A stretch of 64,000 bases of DNA, taken from NCBI GenBank assembly GCA_001464955.1, contig LNEM01000031.1, forward strand, positions 62,001-126,000, in the 5' to 3' direction. Shown piece by piece: positions 45,398 to 54,137 of this stretch. The stretch's first letter is position 1, and each line of letters starts with the position of its first letter. The notes beneath the pieces are model-generated. The model was not told the origin of the DNA. It ran no database searches and saw only the letters and a program-made list of their open reading frames with translations. Source of the DNA: Rhizobiales bacterium Ga0077537 (lineage in GTDB: Bacteria > Pseudomonadota > Alphaproteobacteria > Rhizobiales > Hyphomicrobiaceae). Both the position numbers and the translations under genes were made by a program.

Positions 45398-46243
45398 ATG
45401 CCGTTGCGTTCGGAGACACGCCGATCCTCTGTCCGCTACATCGCTTGCCTTGCAGTCGGAGTGACGGTCTTCGCTCCCGCTGCCCGGGCCGAGCCGTGGC
45501 CGAGCCAGGTCGAGGCCACATACAAGATCGCCTTCAACGGCTTCGACGTCGGGCGCTTCACCTTCCGCGCCGACGTCGCCGGCTCCAACTACACGGTCAA
45601 CGGTGACGCACGCCTGTCGGCCTTGCTCGGTGCCTTCCGGTGGCAGGGCGCGACGCGGTCGTCGGGGCAGCTGTCTGGCTCGGACCCGCGTCCGGCGGGC
45701 TACACGTTCGATTTCGAAGGCACGAACAAGAAGGGCTCGATCAAGCTCGGCTTTGCAAACGGCAAAGTGACGTCGGTCACGAACCTTCCCGTTGCACCGC
45801 CCGAGCCTGACGTGGTCCCCGTCCGCGCCCAGCATCTGAGTGGCGTCTTCGATCCGTTGAGCGCCGTTCTCGTGCTAAGCCGCACGACCGGCAGCAATCC
45901 TTGCGGCCGCCGCCTGCCGGTGTTCGACGGCAAGCAGCGGTTCGATCTGACGTTCAGCTACCTCCGCCAGGAGGCCGTCGCCGAGACGCGGCCGAGCGGC
46001 CAGCCCGGCGTCGCCATCGTCTGCCGCGTCCGCTACGAGCCGATCGCCGGTCACCGCCCGACGGCCGAGGCGCGCCAGCTCGCGACGACCAGCGGCATCG
46101 AGGTCGCGTTGCGCCCGGTGCCGAGTGCAGGCCTCTATGTTCCGTACCGGATCACGATCCCGACCATGGCCGGGTCGGCGACCCTCGTCGCGGAGCGGGT
46201 GACTATCGCGACCCGCAACGAGCAGATCGCCTTCACGCACTGA
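45398..46243 (+). CDS. Exported DUF3108 domain protein
   Basis: 281 residues. A signal peptide (YIACLAVGVTVFAPAARA) leads into the beta-rich DUF3108 domain: VEATYKIAFNGFDVGRFTFRAD, then TNKKGSIKLGFANGKVTSVT and LSGVFDPLSAVLVLSR. Such periplasmic proteins have no established activity. The ATG at 45398 follows GGGAGGCAAGCGTC. Precedes the helicase gene by 173 bases on the same strand. Confidence 0.85.
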   Translation: MPLRSETRRSSVRYIACLAVGVTVFAPAARAEPWPSQVEATYKIAFNGFDVGRFTFRADVAGSNYTVNGDARLSALLGAFRWQGATRSSGQLSGSDPRPAGYTFDFEGTNKKGSIKLGFANGKVTSVTNLPVAPPEPDVVPVRAQHLSGVFDPLSAVLVLSRTTGSNPCGRRLPVFDGKQRFDLTFSYLRQEAVAETRPSGQPGVAIVCRVRYEPIAGHRPTAEARQLATTSGIEVALRPVPSAGLYVPYRITIPTMAGSATLVAERVTIATRNEQIAFTH

Positions 46244-46416
46244 CGGCGCACGACGCCGTCGCGCCATGCGGCTTGGCGGCCGGTCGGCCGGGTCCTGACC
46301 GGTCTTTGCCGAGATTTCTGGCTTTGTTCCGTGCTACGTCGCAAAGTCTGCTTGATCGGAGGCGTCCGCTTTGCCATGCCTCCCGGGCGAGCCTCTGGCT
46401 TCGAGGGAGACGGCAC

Positions 46417-49400
46417 TTGGCGTTCCAGCATCGTATTCGTAACGTGACGGCTGTTCTTGGCCCCACGAATACCGGAAAGACGCACCTGGCGATCGAGCGG
46501 ATGCTCGGCCATCAGTCCGGCATGATCGGTCTGCCCCTGCGTCTGCTGGCGCGCGAGGTCTACGACAAGATCGTCGCGCGCGTCGGTCCGTCCGCGGTCG
46601 CTCTGGTGACGGGCGAGGAAAAGATCAAGCCGGACAATCCGCGCTACTGGGTGTCGACGGTTGAGGCCATGCCGCGCGGCGTCGATGTCGACTTCCTCGC
46701 CATCGACGAGATCCAGCTCGCCGCCGATCCCGATCGCGGTCACATCTTCACCGATCGACTGCTGCACGCCCGCGGCCGCTCCGAGACGCTGCTGCTCGGT
46801 GCCGGCACCATGCGCGAAGCGATCTCCGAGCTCATCCCGGACGCCAACTTCATCTCCCGCCCGCGTCTCTCGAAGATCACCTACGCCGGACAGAAGAAGA
46901 TCACGCGTCTCCCGAAGCGGTCGGCCGTCGTCGCGTTCTCGGCCGCCGAGGTCTATTCGATCGCCGAGCTGATCCGCCGCCAGATGGGCGGCGCGGCCGT
47001 CGTGCTTGGCGCGCTGTCCCCGCGCACGCGCAATGCCCAGGTGGCACTCTACCAGTCCGGCGACGTCGACTACCTCGTCGCCACCGATGCCATCGGCATG
47101 GGCCTGAACCTCGACGTCGACCACATCGCCTTCGCCGCCGTCCGCAAGTTCGACGGCCATGTGATGCGCAATCTGACGCCGGGCGAGCTCGGCCAGATCG
47201 CGGGCCGCGCCGGTCGCCACGTCAACGACGGCACGTTCGGCGTCACCGCCGACGTCGAGCCGTTCGAGCCGGACCTGATCGAGCGCCTCGAATCGCACAC
47301 GTTCGACACCGTCCGCGTCCTCCAGTGGCGCAACCGCAATCTCGATTTCGCGAGCGTTGAACGGCTCCGTGAAAGCCTCCGGATGGTGCCCGGCGAGGTT
47401 CGCCTGCAGCGCGTCCGCATGGCGGACGACGTGACCGCGCTCGAGACGCTCTCGGCCGACGCCGACATCATGGCGCGTGCGGTCGGACCAGCGGCGGTCT
47501 CCAAGCTGTGGGATGTCTGCCAGGTTCCCGACTATCGCAAGATCTCGAGCCAGAACCACGCCGAACTCGTCGGGCAGCTCTATGCGCACCTGACGTCGCC
47601 CGACGAGCAGATCCCCGAGGATTGGTTCGCCAAGCAGGTCGCGCTCGCCGATCGCACCGACGGCGACATCGACACGCTCGCCACCCGCATCGCCCACATC
47701 CGGACCTGGACGTTCGTGTCCAACCGTCATGATTGGTTGCGTGACCCCGTTCATTGGCAGGAGCGCACCCGCGCGATCGAGGACAGCCTCTCGGACGCTC
47801 TTCACGAACAACTGACCCAGCGCTTCGTCGATCGCAAGACCAGCGCCCTGATGAAAGGCCTGCGCGACAAGCACGACATGACAGCTGACATCGCCGCCGA
47901 CGGCGCCGTAACCGTCGAGAACCACTTCGTCGGCCGCCTCAAGGGCTTCCGCTTCTGGCCGGACGCCGCAGCCGATGCGACGGGCGTGCACGGCAAGGCG
48001 TCCCGCGGCGCCGCCGCCCACGTCCTCGCCAAGGAATTCGCCATGCGTGCCCGCCGCGTCGCGGCGGCCAAGGCGGACGCCTTCAAGCTCGCCCGCAATG
48101 CGCGCATTCTCTGGCGTGACGAGGAGATCGCCCGTCTCGAGCCCGGCGACGATCCGTTCCGCCCGATCGTCGTCGTGTTGGCCGACGATCATCTTGCAGC
48201 GCCGGACAAGGAGAAGGTCCAGACTCGCCTCGACGCGTGGGTGACGGAGATCCTCGCCGAGCGGTTGAAACCGATGCTCGATCTGAAGAACGCCGAAGAC
48301 GTGACCGGCCTGGCGCGCGGCATCGCCTTCCGCCTGACCGAGCAGTTCGGCATCGTCAAGCGCGATGCCATCGCCGACGAGATGCGCCAGCTCGACCAGC
48401 CGTCGCGCGCCCAGTTGCGCAAGTACGGTGTGCGTTTCGGCGCCTTCAACATCTTCTTGCCACCGTTGCTGAAGCCGGCGCCGGCCGAACTCATCCTTTC
48501 GCTATGGGCCTTGCAGAAGGCGCAGTCCGTCGGACTGTCCCTGGAGCAGCTCCCCGAGCCGCCCCGCGCCGGCCTGACGTCGGTGACGATCGACGCCGCG
48601 ATCCCGGAGGACTTCTATCGGGCTGCCGGCTATCACGTGTGCGGGCCGCGGGCCATCCGCGTCGACATGCTGGAGCGGCTCGCCGACAGCATCCGACCGC
48701 TGCTCGCCTGGCGCCCGACCGAGCCTGGCCAGTCGCCACCGCGCGGCTCGAGCGGCGACGGCGGGTTCATGGTGACGCCGGAGATGATGTCGATCCTCGG
48801 CTGTTCGTCCGCCGAACTCGGGGCGGTGCTCGCGACGCTCGGCTTCCGCTCGGAGCGCCGGCCTGTACCGGCTCCCGTGACGAAGCCCGCACCCGTCGAT
48901 GCAGCCGCACTCGCCCTCGCGGCAGCCGTCGCGCTGGCATCGGGTACGCCGGCGCCCGTCGACCAGACACCGCCGGTCGTCGAAGCGCCAGCTGTGGCCG
49001 ATGCCGCAGTGGCCGATGGCGCCGAGTCGTCAGCCGACACGACGGAAGCGACCGCCCCGTCCGAGCCCGAAGTCCCGATGATCGACGTCTGGCGTCCGCG
49101 CCGCCGTCATCGCGAGGAACACCGGCGCCCACGCCGTCCGGAGGGTCGCGAAAACGCCGGTCGGCAGCGTCAGGGCGAACCGCGCGCAGCGAGCGAGGCG
49201 CCCAGGACGGACACCGGTGGTGAGGCTGATCGCGGTCCGAACCGGAACGGCGACCGCGGCCGTGATCGAAACCGGGACCGAGGCCGCGATCGCGGACGTG
49301 GCCAGCCGCCAGGCGAGCGGCCCGTGCAGGCCAGCACCAGCCCTCAGAGCCCCGAAGGTCCGCCGCGCCGCGACGGTGATCGGGATCGCGATCGTCAGCA

Positions 49401-49608
49401 GCAGCGGTTCGGTGATCGGCCACGGCCGCAAGGTCGGCGAGATGATCGTCGCGACGAAGGCCGGGGACGTGAGGACCGTTCGCGCCCGAAAGTGGCGACG
49501 GCGGCGCCGCAGCGCAGGGGGGGCGGCATCGATCCCGATTCGCCGTTCGCCGCGCTGAGTGCCCTCAAGCAGCAGCTCGAGAAGAGCAGCAAGACACCGG
49601 GGTCCTGA
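46417..49608 (+). CDS. SUV3/MgpS-like DEAD/DEAH-family RNA helicase with disordered Arg-rich tail
   Basis: 1063 residues. Helicase motifs: GPTNTGKTHLA (Walker A, about residues 14-24), LAIDEIQLAAD (DEIQ box, as in Suv3), GAGTM, DAIGMGLNLDVDHIAF, and QIAGRAGRHVNDG (motif VI). Central domains follow the mitochondrial SUV3 plan. From about 870 the sequence becomes Ala/Pro-rich, and from about 940 it is an RDR/RGR/RDRD-rich low-complexity tail. The start is a TTG at 46417 six bases after GAGGGAGA; the frame is open from 45901 but overlaps DUF3108 without conserved sequence. Its stop overlaps the S4 gene's ATG (TGATG). Probably acts in RNA turnover or ribosome assembly. Confidence 0.9.
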   Translation: MAFQHRIRNVTAVLGPTNTGKTHLAIERMLGHQSGMIGLPLRLLAREVYDKIVARVGPSAVALVTGEEKIKPDNPRYWVSTVEAMPRGVDVDFLAIDEIQLAADPDRGHIFTDRLLHARGRSETLLLGAGTMREAISELIPDANFISRPRLSKITYAGQKKITRLPKRSAVVAFSAAEVYSIAELIRRQMGGAAVVLGALSPRTRNAQVALYQSGDVDYLVATDAIGMGLNLDVDHIAFAAVRKFDGHVMRNLTPGELGQIAGRAGRHVNDGTFGVTADVEPFEPDLIERLESHTFDTVRVLQWRNRNLDFASVERLRESLRMVPGEVRLQRVRMADDVTALETLSADADIMARAVGPAAVSKLWDVCQVPDYRKISSQNHAELVGQLYAHLTSPDEQIPEDWFAKQVALADRTDGDIDTLATRIAHIRTWTFVSNRHDWLRDPVHWQERTRAIEDSLSDALHEQLTQRFVDRKTSALMKGLRDKHDMTADIAADGAVTVENHFVGRLKGFRFWPDAAADATGVHGKASRGAAAHVLAKEFAMRARRVAAAKADAFKLARNARILWRDEEIARLEPGDDPFRPIVVVLADDHLAAPDKEKVQTRLDAWVTEILAERLKPMLDLKNAEDVTGLARGIAFRLTEQFGIVKRDAIADEMRQLDQPSRAQLRKYGVRFGAFNIFLPPLLKPAPAELILSLWALQKAQSVGLSLEQLPEPPRAGLTSVTIDAAIPEDFYRAAGYHVCGPRAIRVDMLERLADSIRPLLAWRPTEPGQSPPRGSSGDGGFMVTPEMMSILGCSSAELGAVLATLGFRSERRPVPAPVTKPAPVDAAALALAAAVALASGTPAPVDQTPPVVEAPAVADAAVADGAESSADTTEATAPSEPEVPMIDVWRPRRRHREEHRRPRRPEGRENAGRQRQGEPRAASEAPRTDTGGEADRGPNRNGDRGRDRNRDRGRDRGRGQPPGERPVQASTSPQSPEGPPRRDGDRDRDRQQQRFGDRPRPQGRRDDRRDEGRGREDRSRPKVATAAPQRRGGGIDPDSPFAALSALKQQLEKSSKTPGS

Positions 49609-50045
49609 TGTCCGGGCGGCGTGGCGGCGACAGGGACGAGCACGGCGCGGCCGGCACCCCGACGTCGCCCGGCACGCAGCGCCTCGACAAGTGGCTATGG
49701 TTCGTCCGCGTGGTTCGTTCGCGGACTTCGGCCGCCGAACTCGTTGTCGGCGGCCGTGTGCGCGTCAATCGGGAGCGCGTCCTGAAACCGGCGCACACGG
49801 TGCGGCCGGGCGATGTCGTGACGGTGACGGTGGAATCGCGCGTCCGCATCCTCGAGATGGTGGCGCCGGGCGAGCGCCGGGGATCGGCGACCGAAGCCCA
49901 GGCGCTTTATCGCGATCTGACGCCTCCGCGTGAACCGCGCGAGTCCGACCCTGTTCAGCTTCAGGCTACGCGCGAAGCCGGTTCCGGCCGCCCGACGAAG
50001 CGCGATCGCCGTGCCATCGATCGGCTCCGGCACGACGATTGCTGA
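49608..50045 (+). CDS. S4-domain RNA-binding protein (Hsp15-like)
   Basis: 145 residues. The S4 domain lies at about 24-85: QRLDKWLWFVRVVRSRTSAA, VVGGRVRVNRERV and VRPGDVVTV. Hsp15-type proteins bind nascent-chain-carrying 50S subunits and recycle stalled ribosomes. Basic ends (RPTKRDRRAIDRL) add RNA affinity. Its ATG overlaps the helicase stop (TGATG), so both are coupled, which fits a shared role in RNA or ribosome handling. Confidence 0.92.
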   Translation: MSGRRGGDRDEHGAAGTPTSPGTQRLDKWLWFVRVVRSRTSAAELVVGGRVRVNRERVLKPAHTVRPGDVVTVTVESRVRILEMVAPGERRGSATEAQALYRDLTPPREPRESDPVQLQATREAGSGRPTKRDRRAIDRLRHDDC

Positions 50046-50248
50046 GCTGGATGGCGCGCGGCTTGTCTTTGGTCTGGGACGGCACGGACGTGCCGAAATG
50101 CGACAAACTGGCGGAATGCGATCTGGCCCACTTCAAATCGCGGCACTGGCGTGCAATCAAAAGCTGCTCATCCCGTGCAGATCATAAGTCGTCGCGCGAT
50201 ATCGGCCGTCGGCAGGGATGAAACAGGGCAGGGTCCGGGACGGGAAAA

Positions 50249-50587
<339 letters not shown>

Positions 50588-51040
50588 TTGTTTACCATGG
50601 TCGGCGCAAACGCGTGCCCGGCAGCCAGCGCGGGTTAAGCTAGTTCACGCGGATTCCTGCGTGTGAGCGCACGCGACGGCTTCATTTTGCGTGAAAGATA
50701 TGCTACAGTGCTTTTGTTGGTGAGTGGCAAGGCTAACAGCCTGCTTCGCTTGCTTGCGCAGGGCAAAACGTGATGCGTTCCGTTCAGTTTGGCGATCTCG
50801 GCATGGTGGTCGCCTCGAACATGGTGGCGCTGCCCGCTTCGCGCATGAAGGCTCATCGGGGAAATCATCGACTTGACGCAGGGCTTCCGACGTCCGTTCG
50901 GCGTGCCTAGCGAGGGGGGAATTCAGCGCAAGAGACAAGCGTCTCGGGCGCGTTTCATCGTGGCTGCTGCTTGCCAGCGGCTCGAAGATTCGTTGTCGAT
51001 CGCGGCAACGAAGGTAACGGCTGACGGAGTTGAGAACGCA
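50588..51040 (+). other. Long intergenic leader upstream of carD, with a possible 45-codon upstream ORF
   Basis: About 450 bases with no clear gene. Three mutually pairing segments, CACGC (50646-50650), GCGTG (50659-50663) and CACGC (50670-50674), could form alternative small hairpins. An ORF at 50773-50910 (45 residues, MRSVQFGDLGMVVASNM start) has no clear RBS and no known family. The CarD frame is open from 50873, but recognisable CarD-type sequence starts at 51041. A long regulated 5' UTR is possible, but nothing here is decisive. Confidence 0.35.
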
Positions 51041-52105
51041 ATGACAAAGAAGAGCAAGCTGACGCCCAAGAACGCTGCTTCCAAGTCCGTGTCATTGAAG
51101 TCGAAGTCCAAGACGCCGATAAGCAAGTCTGCCGCTGCGGCACCATCGAAGAAGAAGGCGGCCCCCTCGTCCGTGACCAGGTCGGCTGCGAAGCCATCGG
51201 CCCCGGCAAAGCCCGCAACAACGGCCAAGGCCGTTCAGAAGCCGGCAGTGAAAGCGACCGCGAAGCCTGCTCAGAAGGCCGCCGCAAAGCCTGCAGCCGC
51301 GCCGTCTCCGGTTGCCAAGCCCGTCGTTGCGTCGAAGCCGTTGGCTGCGCCCGTGGCAAAGGCCGCCCCGGCACCGGTTGCGAAGCCTGTGGTGCCCGTG
51401 GCCCGTCCCTCTCAGGCGCCGGTGACGGCCCAGCGTGCGATGCCGGCCAATGGTGCAAAGCCCGCCGATGCGCGCCTGACGGCTCCGGCCGCTCCGGCGT
51501 CGTCGACTGATACGCTGGACAGCAACGGCAAGAAGCAGATCACGTCGCGCCACGGCTTCAAGACGAACGAGCTGATCGTTTACCCGGCACACGGCGTCGG
51601 CAAGATCATCGGCATCGAGGAGCAGGAGATCGCCGGCATCTCGCTCGAGCTGTTCGTCATCGAGTTCGACAAGGACAAGATGACCCTCCGCGTCCCCACG
51701 TCGAAGCTCACCAGCGTCGGCATGCGCAAGCTTGCCGAGGATGGCGTCCTCAAGAAGGCCATGGAGACGCTGAAGGGCAAGGCGCGCATCAAGCGCACGA
51801 TGTGGAGCCGCCGGGCGCAGGAGTACGAAGCGAAGATCAATTCCGGCGATCTGGTCGCGATCGCCGAGGTCGTGCGCGATCTCTACCGCTCCGACGCGCA
51901 GCCCGAGCAGTCCTACTCCGAGCGCCAGCTGTACGAGGCGGCTCTCGACCGCATGTCGCGTGAACTCGCCGCCGTCGATCGGTCGGATGAGCGCGGCGCC
52001 ATGCAGCGCATCACCGAGGTGCTTTCGAAGAGCGCCCGCGGTCGTCGCGCGCTGGAGGAGCAGACCGACGCAGATGCCGCCGACGGTGCCGTAAAGGCGG
52101 CCTGA
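51041..52105 (+). CDS. carD: CarD-family transcriptional regulator with histone-H1-like N-terminal extension
   Basis: 354 residues from the ATG at 51041. Residues 1-165 are almost only Lys, Ala, Pro, Ser and Thr with repeated KPA/KPAA units, like H1 or AlgP tails. The CarD domain starts about 171: FKTNELIVYPAHGVGKIIGI is the RNAP-beta-binding Tudor-like part, and VLKKAMETLKGKARIKRTMWSRRAQEYEAKI the DNA-contacting helices. CarD stabilises RNA polymerase open complexes, notably at rRNA and ribosomal promoters. CarD is usually about 160-220 residues, so the extension nearly doubles it. A terminator follows. Confidence 0.92.
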   Translation: MTKKSKLTPKNAASKSVSLKSKSKTPISKSAAAAPSKKKAAPSSVTRSAAKPSAPAKPATTAKAVQKPAVKATAKPAQKAAAKPAAAPSPVAKPVVASKPLAAPVAKAAPAPVAKPVVPVARPSQAPVTAQRAMPANGAKPADARLTAPAAPASSTDTLDSNGKKQITSRHGFKTNELIVYPAHGVGKIIGIEEQEIAGISLELFVIEFDKDKMTLRVPTSKLTSVGMRKLAEDGVLKKAMETLKGKARIKRTMWSRRAQEYEAKINSGDLVAIAEVVRDLYRSDAQPEQSYSERQLYEAALDRMSRELAAVDRSDERGAMQRITEVLSKSARGRRALEEQTDADAADGAVKAA

Positions 52106-52163
52106 CGTGTCATGACGGGGCCGTCTGGTCTCGGCGGCGTTTGTCATTGAGAAGATCCAGAGC

Positions 52164-52196
52164 CCGGCACCCGCGAGGGGGCCGGGTTTCGTTTTG
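52164..52196 (+). terminator. Rho-independent terminator after carD
   Basis: CCCGGC at 52164-52169 pairs with GCCGGG at 52182-52187, and an inner CCC / GGG (52171-52173 with 52178-52180) extends the stem. The hairpin is followed by TTTCGTTTT. It lies 58 bases after carD and three bases before the stop of the converging thermonuclease gene, so it may work for both. Confidence 0.8.
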
Positions 52197-52198
52197 CG

Positions 52199-53170
52199 TC
52201 AGCGGCGGCCGGCGACGTCGTCGGTGGCTTGCACGTCAATGCCGGGCCGGCTCAGCACCTCGAGCTGCTCGCCTGTGCTGATCTCGATCTCGGGCCCGTT
52301 GCGCACATCGATCCACCCCCGCACGACGACGCGCGCGCCGGCCAGCGCCGTGCTATCCGGCATCGTCTTCGCCGCTCGAGCGCCGGCCCGTCGCCAGACC
52401 ACGCGGAACGGGCGCCGCGCTCCGCTCGCATCACCGCCTGAAGCCGCCGCCGGCTCACCGGACAATTCGAGCACGGTAAGGCTCCGCAGCGTCCGCATCT
52501 TCGCGACGGTTCCTTCGACGAGCTGGAACGTGAACCGATAGCGCTCGATCTCGTCCGGTCGCCTGGCCGGCCTGATCTGATAGCCAGCGTGCGACCAGAG
52601 CCCTTTCTTCGCCTGCCGCGCCGCGCGTTCCCGGCCGAGGAGCGCGCTCAGGCAGGGATCATCCACGGGGCGCGGCGCCACGCGCGCCATTCCGTCATCG
52701 ACGAGGCGGCCTTGGACCCACTCGGAGCCCCCCGATGCTCCGAGCAGCAGATGCGCGACCGCACGCCCGTGCCGGTCGCCTCGCGTCGGACCGAAGGCCA
52801 GTGTCACGCTGCGTCCGGCCACAAGCTCGGAAAGGGCCTGTCGCGACGCGACGGCGGGCGGCCACGCGTCGACCGGAATGGCGGCGTCGCTCGGCGTTGC
52901 GGCGAGGACGCCGGCGAGCCGCACCTCGACGCCGTCGTCCAGAATGACCGAATGGCCATCGGGAACGCGCGCCACCGCGCGGCTGGGTCCCGCCTCGACC
53001 TGGCACGGCAGCTGGCTTCCGGCGATGGCTGCCGGAGCCCCTTCGCCATGTGCCGGCGAAACCGCGACGGCCTGCGTTGTGACGAGACCGAGACCGAGGC
53101 CGAGCACGAACACGCACCGCACCAACCCACCCCGATGTCGGCTAATGTCCACGCGCTCGCAGATCCCCAT
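52199..53170 (-). CDS. Exported thermonuclease-like (SNase fold) protein
   Basis: 323 residues. A hydrophobic segment (about 18-35, CVFVLGLGLGLVTTQAVAV) acts as signal peptide or anchor. The SNase-like core is at about 60-180: VPDGHSVILDDGVEVRLAGV, the FGPTRGDRHGRAVAHLLL block with the Arg-x-Asp-x-x-x-Arg pattern, and WVQGRLVDDGMARVAP, then AARQAKKGLW. The catalytic Arg/Glu/Arg set of true nucleases is only partly clear. A beta-rich C-terminal domain follows. The start (ATG 53170) is uncertain. It is divergent from the GntR gene. Confidence 0.78.
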   Translation of the reverse strand: MGICERVDISRHRGGLVRCVFVLGLGLGLVTTQAVAVSPAHGEGAPAAIAGSQLPCQVEAGPSRAVARVPDGHSVILDDGVEVRLAGVLAATPSDAAIPVDAWPPAVASRQALSELVAGRSVTLAFGPTRGDRHGRAVAHLLLGASGGSEWVQGRLVDDGMARVAPRPVDDPCLSALLGRERAARQAKKGLWSHAGYQIRPARRPDEIERYRFTFQLVEGTVAKMRTLRSLTVLELSGEPAAASGGDASGARRPFRVVWRRAGARAAKTMPDSTALAGARVVVRGWIDVRNGPEIEISTGEQLEVLSRPGIDVQATDDVAGRR

Positions 53171-53306
53171 GTCCAGACCGTCCCAACGCCTTCCGATGAC
53201 GCTAGCACGCCCGACCGGCCGTATGGCAGCGGCCGGATGGTCCGCCTGCAACGGCGCCCGCTGAATCCCACGCCGTGCGCGGCCCACTTGCATCCATCGT
53301 CGCGTT

Positions 53307-53330
53307 TGGTGTATGGCATGCCACATACCA
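53307..53330 (+). promoter_or_regulatory. Palindromic operator candidate for the GntR regulator
   Basis: A perfect 10-bp palindrome TGGCATGCCA (53314-53323) is nested in an outer inverted pair TGGTGTA (53307-53313) / CATACCA (53324-53330), with only two mismatched pairs in 24 bases. TGGT...ACCA ends are typical of FadR/FCD-type GntR operators. It lies in the gap between the divergent thermonuclease and GntR genes and covers an upstream in-frame ATG (53318). Autoregulation of the oxalate operon is the likely use. Confidence 0.6.
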
Positions 53331-53374
53331 CGCAGCCATCGAGCCAGCGACCAGGCGACACCGGGCCCCCACCC

Positions 53375-54067
53375 ATGCAGATGCCGAGGACCAGTCTCGA
53401 GATCGCACCGATCGCCGAGACCATCAGTCTCAAGGCCCGCGCCCACGCGGCGCTGAAGTCTGCAATCATGAAGATGAACATCTACGCGCCCGACGCCGAG
53501 CTCCGCCTCGACGAGCGCGACATGTCGCTCCGCTTCGGCATCTCGCGGACGCCGTTGCGCGAGGCGCTGGCCCAGCTCGAGCAGGAAGGCCTCGTTCGCA
53601 TCGCCCCCCGGCGCGGCATCTTCATTGTGAGGAAGACCAAGGCCGAGATCCTCGACATGATCACGGTCTGGGCAGCGCTCGAAAGCATGGCCGCCCGTCT
53701 CGCCGCATCCACCGCTGGCCCCGATGGGATCGCGGGGCTCAACGCCCTGGTCGACGATTTCTCGACCGACGCCGTCGCGACACGCATGGGTGAGTACTCG
53801 GATTCCAACATCCGCTTCCATCAGTCGATCATCGGCCTCGGCCGCAATCCGCTGATCGCCGACATCACGGATGGCTTGTTCCTTCACGTCCGCGCCATTC
53901 GCCAGCGCACCATCTTCGAGGATGACCGAGCCCGCCGCTCGATCGCCGATCACAAGGCGATCGTCGCCGCCCTCGGTGCTCGCGATGCCGATCTCGCCGA
54001 GCGCCTCGTGCGCGAGCACACTTTGAAACTGCGCGATCACGTCGCGCGCAATGTGAACCTAGATTGA
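53375..54067 (+). CDS. GntR-family regulator, FCD (FadR-type) subgroup
   Basis: 230 residues. The winged helix is at about 18-85 (ELRLDERDMSLRFGISRTPLREALAQLE, then EGLVRIAPRRGIFIV). The FCD effector domain follows with metal-binding Asp/His residues in FHQSI and RRSIADHKAIVAAL. It is the first gene of the oxalate operon, 70 bases before oxc, and probably controls it, with an organic acid or CoA-related metabolite as effector. Start set at the ATG 53375 because an earlier ATG (53318) lies within the operator-like palindrome; ATG 53381 is also possible. No strong RBS for any. Confidence 0.88.
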   Translation: MQMPRTSLEIAPIAETISLKARAHAALKSAIMKMNIYAPDAELRLDERDMSLRFGISRTPLREALAQLEQEGLVRIAPRRGIFIVRKTKAEILDMITVWAALESMAARLAASTAGPDGIAGLNALVDDFSTDAVATRMGEYSDSNIRFHQSIIGLGRNPLIADITDGLFLHVRAIRQRTIFEDDRARRSIADHKAIVAALGARDADLAERLVREHTLKLRDHVARNVNLD

Positions 54068-54137
54068 TCGGGCCTGACAGCGCGGTCGATCGGAGACAAC
54101 GACAGAGCCCCGAAGGGCGATAGGGAGTGAAACAGTC

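Noticed and set aside
52589-53374. Extension of the GntR frame upstream across the thermonuclease gene
   Set aside because: The upstream part is antisense to the thermonuclease coding region and has no family sequence; the operator-like palindrome also lies inside it.
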